This document shows, in pieces, positions 46,901 to 56,694 of a stretch of DNA of 64,000 bases. Every line of letters starts with the position of its first letter. The first letter of the stretch is position 1. The stretch covers positions 2,046,001 to 2,110,000 of the forward strand of contig NZ_JAUSXM010000001.1 in assembly GCF_030815985.1 (NCBI RefSeq), in the 5' to 3' direction. This stretch comes from Paenibacillus sp. W2I17. Its GTDB lineage: Bacteria; Bacillota; Bacilli; Paenibacillales; Paenibacillaceae. The notes beneath the pieces were generated by a model that was not told the DNA's origin, did not search any database, and was given only the letters and a program-made list of their open reading frames with translations. The position numbers and the translations under genes are program-made.

Positions 46901-48290
46901 CATGCGGATTCACAAACGTTGCAAATCGGTCGATTTCTTTACCATCTTGCATCTTCACGGCTGCAATCTCAATGATTTTGTTTTGTGTTACCGACAAACC
47001 TGTGGTCTCGATATCAAATACGATGTATGTTGCTGTTTGGAGATCCAATGGCTGAGGAGCCATTACAACGGCAACAGAGTCATTCACGACATTGGCCTCA
47101 AGGCCGTAGATCATCTTAATCCCGTTTTTCTTAGCAGCCTTGGAAGCCTCAGGATATACCTGCACCCCACCATGATCAGTGACAGCAATCGCCTTATGTC
47201 CCCACTCGGCTGCCATTTTCACGTATTTGTCAATTGAAGTTACAGCATCCATCGTACTCATTGTAGAGTGCAAATGGAACTCCACCCGTTTCTCTGGTGC
47301 ATTGTCTTTGCGAGACGGCGGTGCTTTAACTTCAATCAAATCCGAAGGAATCATGGCGAGTTCAGGAATTTGCATAAACCGGTCATATTCTACACGACCA
47401 CGCACTTTTACCCATTTACCGTTAGCCAACAAACTGAGAATTTTTACATCCTCTTTTGTTTTGGCAAACATCTTCATTTGCATGGAATCCGTGAAGTCGG
47501 TCAGGTAGAAGGTAAACAATGTGTTTCCGTTTCGCAGTTCTTTACGATCCAGTCCAAACACCGAACCTTGAAGCGTGACCTTTTTCTCTTCATCCTGAAT
47601 TTCCTGCATAGGTACCGCAGGTTCCTTGATGTCATAACCCATTTGCAAACGCAGATCACCCTGCTCCTCATCCACCGGGATTTCTGTGTCCACTTCACTC
47701 ATCATCTTCTCGATGACCTCAAGTTCTTCTACACGTTTTTGGGCCTGGAACTGTTCCATGGCCTCTTTATTGCTTCCCACTTCACCCACTTGCATCTTGA
47801 TGCGAAGAGGTAGATGAAAGTATTTTTCATAGAATTTCGTAATAGCCTGATCAATCTGTTTCTTACGTGCCAATTCCATCGACGTTGCATCACTCATTGT
47901 CAGTTGTAGGAGATCCTCTTCACATTCAAAGGTTGTCCGGTTCATCCAACCATTTACAGATGGAATCTCACGGGTAACCCATTCCAGAAACAGATTCCAA
48001 TATTCACTGACGATATCACCATTTTGTACTTGGTCCGTGTATTTGAAGCCAAATGAAATTTTGGCGATATGATTCATCTTCTCTTGAATATGCAGACAAA
48101 ATGTGCGATAGATTGGAGCGGGTACCAACGTATCCTTTGCAATCAGAATATTCCATTCCCGATTACTTCGATTGGTCTCTACTTGTTCAATCCATCCATC
48201 CAAAAAATAGGGCTCTAACAGACCAGCCGGAAGCTCTGCCTGTTTCATCAACAACTCAAACCGTTTTCTTTTCTCCTCGAATCCGCTCAT
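43971..48290 (-). CDS. polC: DNA polymerase III alpha subunit, PolC type
   Basis: Replicative polymerase of low-GC Gram-positives, 1439 aa, usual size. Order: N-terminal domain, OB fold (KVTLQGSVFGLDRKELRNG), PHP domain (EFHLHSTMSTMDAVTS) split by a proofreading 3'-5' exonuclease (FDIETTGLS near 423, VAHNARFDMGF, HHRAIDDT), zinc module (CPDCGG), polymerase core (KVPDIDLNFSGDYQ) and C-terminal tau-binding region. AAGGAGG lies 7 nt before the ATG. The rseP-proS-polC-rimP order is conserved. Confidence 0.98.
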   Translation of the reverse strand: MSGFEEKRKRFELLMKQAELPAGLLEPYFLDGWIEQVETNRSNREWNILIAKDTLVPAPIYRTFCLHIQEKMNHIAKISFGFKYTDQVQNGDIVSEYWNLFLEWVTREIPSVNGWMNRTTFECEEDLLQLTMSDATSMELARKKQIDQAITKFYEKYFHLPLRIKMQVGEVGSNKEAMEQFQAQKRVEELEVIEKMMSEVDTEIPVDEEQGDLRLQMGYDIKEPAVPMQEIQDEEKKVTLQGSVFGLDRKELRNGNTLFTFYLTDFTDSMQMKMFAKTKEDVKILSLLANGKWVKVRGRVEYDRFMQIPELAMIPSDLIEVKAPPSRKDNAPEKRVEFHLHSTMSTMDAVTSIDKYVKMAAEWGHKAIAVTDHGGVQVYPEASKAAKKNGIKMIYGLEANVVNDSVAVVMAPQPLDLQTATYIVFDIETTGLSVTQNKIIEIAAVKMQDGKEIDRFATFVNPHERIPYNIQQLTNINDDMVKDAPELEPVIRDFVQFAGDGVLVAHNARFDMGFIQASLKQIGLPELPNPVLDTLELARLLFPKNKNHRLNTMADKYKVGLESHHRAIDDTVALAGILIGLLNDAAQMKGLTRLDRLNDYVGVDLSNTRPFHCGIYALNDVGKKNLYKLVSLSHTEHFKRVPCIPKSKLINLREGLVIISGCEKGEFFEAVLNKSLEEAEEIAEFYDILEIQPLTMYMHLVDKGLVATPEEIKTAIRKVIDIGAKLNKPVIATGNVHYLEPRDKLYRDITIHGITGFSPLKDQRKPDAHFRTTEEMLEEFQFLGQEKAYEVVVTNTVELSDRFEEIKLFPDKLFTPILEGADEEIRNTCYNTAKSIYGEELPEVIVARLEKELIPIIKYGFSANYLISERLVKKSNQDGYLVGSRGSVGSSVVATFLGISEVNPLPAHYICVNSECKHSEWFLDGSVRSGFDLPEKECPDCGGTLKGEGQDIPFETFLGFKGDKVPDIDLNFSGDYQPHAHNYTKVLFSEKSVFRAGTIGTVAEKTAFGFAKKYEEEHHKKWRGAELNRLASGCTGVKRSTGQHPGGIVVVPDYIEVEDVTPVQFPADDVNAEWKTTHFDYHAFEENLLKLDILGHDDPTMMRMLQDLTGVDPTTIPMNDPKVMSMFNSTDALGVTPEQIRSPVATFGVPEMGTKFVRQMLVESQPTSFADLLQISGLSHGTGVWLGNAQDLIKNGTCNIKTVIGCRDDIMLFLIYKTGMDASLAFKITESVRKGRGLPQEWIDEMKNCKVPQWYIDSCLKIQYMFPKAHAAAYVISAVRTAFFKLYHPIEYYATYFTVRADEIDIELMCQGYDAIYRKITEIEQLGFQAPPKEKNMLPVLEMGLEMAARGFSLKSIDLYRSEATKFIVDGKSLIPPFSALAGIGDNAARNIAAARDHGEFLSVEDFQQKSKASKTIVELLSNMGCFRGLPESNQLSLF

Positions 48291-48633
48291 CGTGTTCCTC
48301 CTTGTACCCCCTTAAAGCATGAAAAGCCCCTGCATTCAAAAATGTCACCGATCCGAACTCGCACCGACTCATTTTATCCGACAGAAGCTCTCCATTCATT
48401 ACTCTTACAGTCCGTACGTGCCATTATATAAATTGAACAAAAAGATATTTACACTTACCACTCCGATAACAGAACAACCTTCCGATCGCTGTTATCCCCA
48501 GATTTTTTGATTCTCTTTTACAAAGGGGACAATCCGGGGATAAAGGCGAACGCTTTGCTTCTTCAGGTTATTTCTGTTCTCTACGTTCTCATGTAAATGT
48601 TTAGTTCAATGTATATAGTCAGGTTATCCTGAC
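48291..48633. other. 343-bp gap between proS and polC
   Basis: No supported gene. On the minus strand AGTCAGG-ATAA-CCTGACT overlaps the proS stop (48617-48634) without a T run, a weak 3'-end hairpin. A TATAAT box at 48423-48428 has no good -35; it is the best candidate for a polC promoter, giving a leader of about 125 nt. Confidence 0.5.
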
Positions 48634-50088
48634 TTAATACGCTCTAGCAAACACAACCGTGTGTTCTGCCTGTTCACCACAAGCCAGGCACGTATGCTTT
48701 TCTTCCGCAGGCTGGAACGGAATGTTCCGGCTTGTTGCACCTGTGACTTCTCTTACTTTATCTTCGCAAGCTTCTGAACCGCACCATCCAGCCAGTGTAA
48801 ACCCGCGTTTATTTTCCATCAGTTCTTTCATCTCATCGAGTGTATCCACGGAGTAGAAGTTATCCGACATAAATGTGCGAGCACGCTCTAACATATCTAC
48901 CTGGATCTGTGTCAGCATAGACTGGATTTCTTCTACCAGGTTCGCTTGTTCTACCACTTTCTTCTCACCTGTGATGCGTGATACGAGTACACAAACGCCA
49001 TTTTCCATATCACGTGGACCAATCTCCAGACGAATCGGAACACCGCGCATCTCGTATTCATTGAACTTCCAACCTGGGCGAACATCGCTGCGATCATCCA
49101 TTTTCACACGGACTCCAGCTTTTTTCAACTCAGTGAACAACTCATCTGCACGCCCAACCACAGCATCACGCGTTTTCGGAGGTCCAATTGGAATCATGAC
49201 CACTTGTGTTGGTGCGACTTTAGGAGGAAGTACGAGACCACGGTCATCTCCGTGAACCATAATTAATGCACCGATCAAACGTGTGCTTACTCCCCATGAA
49301 GTAGTGTAAGCCAGCTCGAGCACATTATTCCGGCTAAGATACTGGATTTCAAATGCTTTTGCAAAGTTCGTCCCCATGTAGTGAGATGTACCTGCTTGTA
49401 CAGCACGTCCATCCTTCATCATTGCTTCAATCGAGTACGTATCCACCGCACCCGCAAACTTCTCGGATTTGGTTTTCTGACCCACAATTACAGGAATAGC
49501 CAAGTATTCCTCAACTACTTCACGATAAATCTCAAGCATTTTCATCGTTTCTTCACGTGCTTCTTCTTCCGTCTCATGCGCTGTATGACCTTCCTGCCAC
49601 AGGAACTCACTTGTGCGAAGGAAAGGCAACGTTCTTTTTTCCCAACGAACTACGTTAGCCCACTGGTTGATCAGTACCGGAAGATCCCGATAAGACTGAA
49701 TCCACTTGGAATACATGTGACCAATAATCGTTTCGGATGTAGGACGGATTGCCAGACGTTCTTCCAGCTTCTCTCCGCCGGCTTCCGTAACCCATGGTAA
49801 TTCAGGATTAAAACCTTCCACGTGCTCTTTTTCCTTTTGAAAGAAGCTCTCAGGAATGAACATCGGGAAGTAAGCATTGCGATGACCCGTTTCCCGGAAA
49901 CGACGATCCAACTCATCCTTAATGTGTTCCCAGATTTCAAAGCCGTCTGGTTTAAACACGATACAACCGCGTACGGGTGCATAGTCCATGAGATCAGCTT
50001 TTTTGATAACATCAATGTACCAGCGTGAGAAGTCCTCACCCTGTGGTGTGATTTCAGTCACGAACTGTTTATCATTTTCCTTTGACAT
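48634..50088 (-). CDS. proS: Prolyl-tRNA synthetase, short (archaeal/eukaryotic-like) type
   Basis: Charges tRNA-Pro. 484 aa with class II motifs (FRETGHRNAYFPMFIPES, RPTSETIIGHMYSKW, LRTSEFLWQEGHTAH) followed directly by the anticodon domain (VVMIPIGP) and the C-terminal zinc-type extension characteristic of this type (CGSEACEDKVREVTGATSRNIP, CLACGE). It lacks the INS editing domain that the ~570-aa bacterial type carries, so misacylated alanine must be cleared otherwise. The ATG at 50088 has GGAG close by and GGGAGG farther upstream. Confidence 0.95.
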   Translation of the reverse strand: MSKENDKQFVTEITPQGEDFSRWYIDVIKKADLMDYAPVRGCIVFKPDGFEIWEHIKDELDRRFRETGHRNAYFPMFIPESFFQKEKEHVEGFNPELPWVTEAGGEKLEERLAIRPTSETIIGHMYSKWIQSYRDLPVLINQWANVVRWEKRTLPFLRTSEFLWQEGHTAHETEEEAREETMKMLEIYREVVEEYLAIPVIVGQKTKSEKFAGAVDTYSIEAMMKDGRAVQAGTSHYMGTNFAKAFEIQYLSRNNVLELAYTTSWGVSTRLIGALIMVHGDDRGLVLPPKVAPTQVVMIPIGPPKTRDAVVGRADELFTELKKAGVRVKMDDRSDVRPGWKFNEYEMRGVPIRLEIGPRDMENGVCVLVSRITGEKKVVEQANLVEEIQSMLTQIQVDMLERARTFMSDNFYSVDTLDEMKELMENKRGFTLAGWCGSEACEDKVREVTGATSRNIPFQPAEEKHTCLACGEQAEHTVVFARAY

Positions 50089-50150
50089 AAGACTCCAGCG
50101 TCCTCCCATAACGACTATCTCTGAATGTCCAGAGCGTAGTCCAACCGTAA

Positions 50151-51422
50151 TTATCCGTTAATTAAACGTAATATATCATTGTAAGTTACTGCCAGCATCA
50201 ACACAAACAACATCGCAAACCCGATGAAATGCACCATGCCTTCGCGATTGGGATCAACAGGTCTGCCGCGCAGCGCTTCAATTCCCAAAAATACCAGACG
50301 ACTACCATCCAGTGCAGGTATTGGTAGCAGGTTGAAAATCCCAAGGTACAGACTCAAAATTGCTGCCCATCTCGTTAACTGTTCAATCCCTTGTTTAGCA
50401 ATTTGCCCTGTCACTTCAAATGTACGAACTGGGCCACCAATATCATCCATGTTGAATTGATTGATCAGATGTTTAAAACCTTCAAATATTATTTTGGTTG
50501 TATCAACCATGGCCACGCCTGAGACTTTAAATGTCTCTACAAATCCAACAGATCGGGTTGGTAACGTAGGTACGATTCCCACTTTACCGCCTTCTTGTCC
50601 TTCTACAGCAAGTGGAGTAATCGTTATATTAAACGTATCCGAACCCCGGCGCAGCGTCCATTCCATCGGCTTGTCTTTGGAATCGGCAATCATCGACACC
50701 ATTTTTTGTGAATCCGTACCAATTGCAGTACCATTGATGGTTTCTATAATATCGCCCTTTTGCAGGTTCGCCTGATCGGCTGCCCCACCTTCAAGCACTT
50801 CACCAATTTGAAGATTTTTTGGATTTTCCACAGGAACTCCTGCCATCTGCGCATATACAGCAAACAGCACAAAGGCCAAGATAAAGTTCATGAGTGGGCC
50901 CGCAAAAATAGCCAATGCACGCTGTCCAACAGTTTTGCTGCCGAATTGACGATCTTTCGGTGCAATCTGCGTTTGTTTACCACGACTTACCAACATCGCT
51001 TGGGGATGTATACGATACTCCTGAATCTCTCCATCTACATCGAGTTGAAGCTTCAGCGCTCTCTCCATATCAATGGAGATGACTTCACCACGTATTACAT
51101 TTTTACGGTTATCCAGCTGGTCCAGATAGATCATCTTCACCTGGTCATCCGCCGATCTTACCGCAATGGTCTGTCCTTCCTGGATCTCTACCAGTTCCGG
51201 ATCTTCCCCTGCCATCCGTGCATATCCACCAAAAGGCAACAAACGCAATGTAAACTGGGTCTCGTTTCTTTTATATGAGAACAATTTGGGACCAAAACCG
51301 ATCGCAAACTCCCGTACAAGAATACCGGCGCGTTTGGCAAAATAATAATGCCCCCATTCATGAACCGTCACGATGACAAAGAACATGAGCACCGTTAGAA
51401 ATACCACTTGTATGGTTTCCAA
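50151..51422 (-). CDS. rseP: Site-2 intramembrane protease RseP/RasP
   Basis: 423-aa S2P zinc protease in the membrane that cleaves anti-sigma factors and signal-peptide remnants. HEWGH (21-25) in the first helix, a PDZ domain (about 205-285: QIGEVLEGGAADQANLQKGD) and the second metal site in LLPIPALDGSR. TTG start with GGAGG 11 nt upstream. Lies 113 bp after dxr. Confidence 0.96.
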   Translation of the reverse strand: METIQVVFLTVLMFFVIVTVHEWGHYYFAKRAGILVREFAIGFGPKLFSYKRNETQFTLRLLPFGGYARMAGEDPELVEIQEGQTIAVRSADDQVKMIYLDQLDNRKNVIRGEVISIDMERALKLQLDVDGEIQEYRIHPQAMLVSRGKQTQIAPKDRQFGSKTVGQRALAIFAGPLMNFILAFVLFAVYAQMAGVPVENPKNLQIGEVLEGGAADQANLQKGDIIETINGTAIGTDSQKMVSMIADSKDKPMEWTLRRGSDTFNITITPLAVEGQEGGKVGIVPTLPTRSVGFVETFKVSGVAMVDTTKIIFEGFKHLINQFNMDDIGGPVRTFEVTGQIAKQGIEQLTRWAAILSLYLGIFNLLPIPALDGSRLVFLGIEALRGRPVDPNREGMVHFIGFAMLFVLMLAVTYNDILRLING

Positions 51423-51535
51423 TCCCTATCCATCCTCCTTCACGGCACATACCGCAGTCTGTCCCTCTAGATTATCATTATTCTCTGATGCCGCACAAGA
51501 GAATCACTTCTTCCAATTTGTAATGAAAAAAGAGA

Positions 51536-52675
51536 TTACAGACTGGCCGCAAGCTTACGGCTCTCCTGATCACAACGCGCGATCTCCTGCAGATCAGGCT
51601 CGTCCACATTGTGGTGTGCTTCCAGCACAGAAGCAATAATATCTTCTATTTTAAGGAATGATATCTCTTTACGCAAGAAACGGGCTACAGCAACCTCGTT
51701 GGCTGCATTAAACGCCGTTGTTGCGGTTCCTCCCATTTTACCACACTCATACGCCATTCTTAAACACGGGAACCGTTCCATATCCATCTCACGGAAATGT
51801 AATTTCCCAGCTTGAGCAAGAGACAGACGCTGTGCCGGTGATGGCAAGCGGTCAGGGTAAGTCAGTGCATATTGAATGGGAACACGCATATCCGGATTCC
51901 CCAGTTGTGCGATGATGCTGGTGTCATCAAATTCCACATAGGAATGAATAACACTCTCTGGGTGAAGCAATACATTAATCTGATCATATCGAAGACCAAA
52001 TAACCAATGTGCTTCAATGACCTCAAGTCCCTTGTTTACCATCGTTGCCGAGTCTATCGTGATTTTCGAGCCCATTGACCAATTTGGATGTTTAAGCGCA
52101 TCCTCTATAGTCACGTTCTTCAACTGTTCACGGGTAAGATCACGGAATGATCCACCTGAAGCGGTGAGCGTGATACCTGTCAGGCGTTCTCTGTTTTCAC
52201 CATTTAAACATTGGAATATAGCAGAGTGCTCACTATCAACGGGCAGTAAAGAGACTCCTTTGGCAGCCGCTCTTGTCGTGACGATATGCCCCGCTGTAAC
52301 CAATGTCTCCTTGTTGGCCAGTCCGATCTGTTTGCCTGCGTCTATGGCAGCAAGCGTTGACTCCAATCCAACACTGCCCACCACTGCTGTAACAACCGTA
52401 TGCGCATCGGTTCCTGCCGCAACTTCTACGAGTCCTTCGTTGCCATAAAACAGTTGCGTTCCTGCTGGCAAATGTGGAGCTACCTTCTCCGCCAGTTCTT
52501 TGGACCCCACCGATACCTTCTTCGGCCGGTAACGTTTGGTTTGTTCGATCAGCAGGTCTGTATTGCCTCCGGCAGCCAGTCCCTCCACTTGAAAGAGTTC
52601 TGGATGCATGTCAACTACATCCAGTGTCTGGGTTCCAATGGAACCGGTTGACCCGAGAATCGCAATTTTTTTCAT
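51536..52675 (-). CDS. dxr: 1-deoxy-D-xylulose 5-phosphate reductoisomerase
   Basis: Second step of the MEP isoprenoid route, 379 aa. NADPH motif GSTGSIGTQ (8-16), VDSEHSAIFQC, TASGGSFRD and PNWSMGSKITIDSATMVNK are present. The ATG at 52675 has GAGGTG 4 nt upstream. Isoprenoid units made here feed the neighbouring uppS product. Confidence 0.97.
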   Translation of the reverse strand: MKKIAILGSTGSIGTQTLDVVDMHPELFQVEGLAAGGNTDLLIEQTKRYRPKKVSVGSKELAEKVAPHLPAGTQLFYGNEGLVEVAAGTDAHTVVTAVVGSVGLESTLAAIDAGKQIGLANKETLVTAGHIVTTRAAAKGVSLLPVDSEHSAIFQCLNGENRERLTGITLTASGGSFRDLTREQLKNVTIEDALKHPNWSMGSKITIDSATMVNKGLEVIEAHWLFGLRYDQINVLLHPESVIHSYVEFDDTSIIAQLGNPDMRVPIQYALTYPDRLPSPAQRLSLAQAGKLHFREMDMERFPCLRMAYECGKMGGTATTAFNAANEVAVARFLRKEISFLKIEDIIASVLEAHHNVDEPDLQEIARCDQESRKLAASL

Positions 52676-52745
52676 GCTGCACCTCATCTTTAATTATCCA
52701 ATGCCTACGGCGAACAATGCTGTTATCTCAGACTCATGTTCTTCT

Positions 52746-53540
52746 TTAGTAGGGCAGTAGCATTAGTATATGTACGAATGGAAAAACAACAATCCAGCTG
52801 TCGCACCGATCAAGAATGCCTCCATGCCCTGGGAGAAGACTGCCTGAATCCTTGATATTATATACACGTTTGTATGCAGACTGGATCAAGTCACCCATCT
52901 GACCTACAACTGCACAGGCAATTCCGATCACAATCGCTCTCTGCCAGGAAAGCAAACCATCTGATACTAATGCAAAAATAACAGAAGTAACAATTGCAAT
53001 CACGATGCCACCCAGTGCACCCTCCACGGTTTTGTTTGGACTAATGGAAGGCCACAGTTTGTTTTTACCAATTAGTTTCCCTACAAAATAAGCTCCTGCA
53101 TCACTGGCCCATATGGAGCCCAGCAACAGGAACGTCCAGAACAACCCATGATGCAGATGTCTGGATTCTGCAATGTAATAGAAACCGATTCCTATATACA
53201 ACACGCCAAGGAAAAGCATCGCCACTGTATTCACGGGAACCTTATTTTTGGTGACAACCGAAGCTGTCATCAGGACAAGCATTACTATCCAGATGACCTG
53301 AAATAAGGATAGCGGTCTTGCCTCCCAAAGCATTTCCCAAGGAAACACAATGGCAAAAACACCAGCATATCCAATCAGGGCCACACCTGAAAAAGGCATC
53401 ACCCCGGTCATTTTAACAAATTCATAATAACCGATGAGAGCCATAAGCAATACCAAACCATGGTACCAGGGTCCGCCCAGCATGCAAAAACCTAAAAACA
53501 ACACACCTGCTATGATTCCTGTCGTTAGTCGCTGTTTCAA
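52746..53540 (-). CDS. cdsA: Phosphatidate cytidylyltransferase
   Basis: Integral membrane enzyme making CDP-diacylglycerol, the substrate of PgsA. 264 aa, about eight hydrophobic helices. Signature SPNKTVEGALGG ... KDSGSLLPGHGGILDRCDS complete. A TTG at 53540 gives MKQRLTTG, like the B. subtilis start MKQR, with GGAGG 9 nt upstream; the ATG three codons earlier abuts the RBS. Confidence 0.95.
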   Translation of the reverse strand: MKQRLTTGIIAGVLFLGFCMLGGPWYHGLVLLMALIGYYEFVKMTGVMPFSGVALIGYAGVFAIVFPWEMLWEARPLSLFQVIWIVMLVLMTASVVTKNKVPVNTVAMLFLGVLYIGIGFYYIAESRHLHHGLFWTFLLLGSIWASDAGAYFVGKLIGKNKLWPSISPNKTVEGALGGIVIAIVTSVIFALVSDGLLSWQRAIVIGIACAVVGQMGDLIQSAYKRVYNIKDSGSLLPGHGGILDRCDSWIVVFPFVHILMLLPY

Positions 53541-53556
53541 CGGCTTCATCCTCCAT

Positions 53557-54324
53557 CTATTTCAAACCGCCGTAACGCCTTGTTCTGCGCTGATATTCGG
53601 CTACTGCTTCAAGCAAATGCTTTTTGCCAAATTCGGGCCAGTATATATCCGTAAACCATAATTCACTATATGCAAGCTGCCAAAGCATAAAGTTGCTTAA
53701 TCTCAACTCTCCACTCGTCCGGATCAGCAGATCCGGATCGGGCATGTCAACCGTCAGCATATGTCTATCAATGAGTTCAGGTGTTATGTCCTCTGCCGAT
53801 AGTTCCCCCGATTTCACCTGCAGAGCGATCTGTTTAACACAGTCCGTCATTTCACGACGACTTCCATAGTTCATTGCAAAGTTCAAAACGAGACCTGTAT
53901 TATGTTCCGTAAGACGAATGGCTTCCCGCAAGGCATTAATGGTATGAGAAGGTAAATGTTCCTCTTGACCCATCATGCGAATGCGCACATTTTTTTCTAT
54001 AAGTTCATCCAGCTCTATGGCTAGAAATTCTTGCGGAAGTCGCATCAGAAAATCCACTTCTTCTTTTGGACGCGTCCAGTTTTCTGTCGAAAAAGCGTAC
54101 ATCGTCAGATATTTGATGCCCAGTTCATCCGCCGCGATGGTCGCACGTTTGACCGCCTTCATGCCATTTTGGTGCCCGGCTATACGCGGGAGTCCCAAAC
54201 GTTTGGCCCATCGTCCATTGCCGTCCATGATGATGGCGACGTGCTGCGGGATATTGTCCTCGGATATAGTCAGCGTTTCCTGCTTGTCAGCCCCATTCCA
54301 CCACGACCGAACCCGTTTGATCAT
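53557..54324 (-). CDS. uppS: Undecaprenyl diphosphate synthase
   Basis: cis-prenyltransferase making the C55 lipid carrier for peptidoglycan and wall polymers. 255 aa. IIMDGNGRWAKRLG with Asp34, YAFSTENWTRP, and SGELRLSNFMLWQLAYSE are diagnostic. GGAGG lies 7 nt before the ATG. Confidence 0.98.
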   Translation of the reverse strand: MIKRVRSWWNGADKQETLTISEDNIPQHVAIIMDGNGRWAKRLGLPRIAGHQNGMKAVKRATIAADELGIKYLTMYAFSTENWTRPKEEVDFLMRLPQEFLAIELDELIEKNVRIRMMGQEEHLPSHTINALREAIRLTEHNTGLVLNFAMNYGSRREMTDCVKQIALQVKSGELSAEDITPELIDRHMLTVDMPDPDLLIRTSGELRLSNFMLWQLAYSELWFTDIYWPEFGKKHLLEAVAEYQRRTRRYGGLK

Positions 54325-54375
54325 TCCTGTTCCTCCAAAATCCCTGAAGTTTCTTTATCTGAAGCTTGGAAAAAG

Positions 54376-54414
54376 AGACAAAACCCCACCGTATTGGAGG
54401 GGCTGCGCTTGTCT
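54376..54414 (-). terminator. Hairpin with T run between frr and uppS
   Basis: Minus strand AGACAA ... CCCCTCC-AATAC-GGTGGGG-TTTTGTCTC, one mismatch in the GC core; the outer AGACAA/TTGTCT arms reach the frr stop codon. Probably partial termination inside the operon. Confidence 0.65.
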
Positions 54415-54967
54415 TACACTTCCATGATTTCTTTTTCTTTGGCAGCGAGTACCTTATCGACTTCAGCAATAAACTTGTCGGTCGATTTTTGGATATCGTC
54501 CTGATGTCTCCGGGATTCATCCTCGGAAATATCTGACTTCTCCATTTTCTTGATGTCATCATTCGCGTCACGACGAATGTTACGAATCGCTACTTTACCT
54601 TCTTCACCGAACTTCTTCGTCAGCTTAACAAGTTCCGCTCTACGTTCTTCCGTCAATGCCGGAATAGACAAACGGATCATGCTACCATCATTGGCTGGAG
54701 TAAGACCCAGATCCGATTTCATGATGGCACGCTCAATGTCACCCATGGAGGATTTGTCCCAAGGCTGAATCATCAGTGTACGGGAATCCGGAGTGCTGAT
54801 ATTAGCGAGTTGATTCAATGGCGTCATTGCTCCATAATACTCTACCTGAATTCGGTCCAGAAGAGCTGGAGTTGCGCGGCCTGCACGCAAAGTAGCCAGG
54901 TCACGACGCAATGCTTGAATTGCTTTTTCCATACGCTCTTCGGCATGTTGTTTAACCGCTTGTGGCA

Positions 54968-54968
<1 letters not shown>
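54414..54968 (-). CDS. frr: Ribosome recycling factor
   Basis: 184 aa, splits post-termination ribosomes with [39 protein letters not shown] and [13 protein letters not shown] are conserved. The start overlaps the pyrH stop (TAATG) with GGGAGTG upstream, so it is translationally coupled. Confidence 0.98.
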
Positions 54969-55696
<728 letters not shown>

Positions 55697-55771
55697 TTAT
55701 TCACCCTCCACTTTGAATCGAACACGCTTGGTGTTCAACCAACAAAACTTCTCGCGCATGGCCTCCTGCTT

Positions 55772-55798
55772 AAAAAGAAAGGAACACAGTTGTGTTCC
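55772..55798 (-). terminator. Intrinsic terminator after tsf
   Basis: Perfect stem GGAACACA/TGTGTTCC (55781-55788, 55791-55798), followed by TTTCTTTTT on the minus strand. The tight loop probably opens by one or two pairs. Confidence 0.75.
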
Positions 55799-55928
55799 GC
55801 TCTTTTAGGAAAAACGTTTAACCGGTAAGGCACTGTTTTCCTGAGATATAAGGGAGTTTACGCTTCGAAGTTTCATCATTCTTATATCTTCGAAAATCAA
55901 TTTTGCTCGCCGGTTTATAGAAACCGTC

Positions 55929-56579
55929 TTATTTGTTTACTTGGGACATTACTTCTTCTACGAAGTTGTCTACTTTTTTCTCAAGACCTTCACCCAGTTC
56001 GTAACGAACGAAACGACGGATGGAGATGTTTTCACCAATTTGGCTGATTTTTTCGTTCAGCAATTGAGAGATCGTTTTGTCTGGATCTTTAACGAAAGTT
56101 TGTTCCAGCAGGCAGTACTCTTCGTAGTATTTACCGATACGGCCTTCAACCATTTTTTCAATGATTTTCTCTGGTTTGCCTTCGTTAAGAGCTTGAGCTT
56201 TCAGGATTTCTTTTTCTTTTTCCAGCTCATCTGCAGGAACTTCTTCGCGTGTAACGAATTTAGGATTAGCTGCAGCGATTTGCATAGCTACATCTTTAAC
56301 GAAATCCTTAAATTGATCCGTTTTACCAACGAAGTCTGTTTCACAGTTAACTTCAACCAAGACACCAATACGTCCACCAGCGTGGATGTAAGATTCAACA
56401 ACGCCTTCAGTTGCTGCACGGCCTGCTTTGCTTGCTGCTGCAGAAAGACCTTTCTCACGCAACAATTCAGCTGCTTTTGTTACATCACCGTTTGCTTCTT
56501 CCAGTGCTTTTTTGCAATCGAGCATACCAGCGCCCGTTCTTTCGCGAAGTTCTTTTACTGCACTCGCATTAACTGCCAT
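55929..56579 (-). CDS. tsf: Elongation factor Ts
   Basis: Nucleotide exchange factor for EF-Tu, 216 aa, the short Ts form common in Paenibacillus. [20 protein letters not shown] and the [11 protein letters not shown] motif that contacts EF-Tu are present. GGAGGG lies about 8 nt before the ATG. Follows rpsB as in nearly all bacteria. Confidence 0.98.
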   Translation of the reverse strand: MAVNASAVKELRERTGAGMLDCKKALEEANGDVTKAAELLREKGLSAAASKAGRAATEGVVESYIHAGGRIGVLVEVNCETDFVGKTDQFKDFVKDVAMQIAAANPKFVTREEVPADELEKEKEILKAQALNEGKPEKIIEKMVEGRIGKYYEEYCLLEQTFVKDPDKTISQLLNEKISQIGENISIRRFVRYELGEGLEKKVDNFVEEVMSQVNK

Positions 56580-56619
56580 TATAAATTCCCTCCAACATTA
56601 AGTATTGTACGTACACTCT

Positions 56620-56653
56620 AAAAAAAGGGCAGTGAGAGGTTATCCACCTGCCA
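56620..56653 (-). terminator. Intrinsic attenuator between rpsB and tsf
   Basis: Stem GGCAGGTG/CACTGCC with a bulge, preceded by AAAAGGG that can pair with CCCTTTT, then a run of T on the minus strand. Likely partial termination that lowers tsf relative to rpsB. Confidence 0.65.
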
Positions 56654-56694
56654 ACCACCCTTTTCATTTAGTTTATAACATATGTTCGAATCTA

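Noticed and set aside
47268..47813. Long plus-strand open frame inside polC
   Set aside because: It is antisense to conserved polC codons, lacks a ribosome site, and its composition is that of a reverse-complement shadow.
50089..50150. T-box upstream of proS
   Set aside because: The gap between rseP and proS is only 62 bp, too short for a T-box leader and without its conserved sequence.
55941..56621. 226-codon plus-strand frame opposite tsf
   Set aside because: Phe-rich translation of the antisense strand of tsf, typical of a shadow of a Lys/Glu-rich gene.
56675..56688. LexA-like sequence ATAACATATGTTCG just downstream of rpsB
   Set aside because: It matches 12 of 14 consensus positions but one half-site is broken, and it lies between a stop codon and a terminator, not at a promoter.
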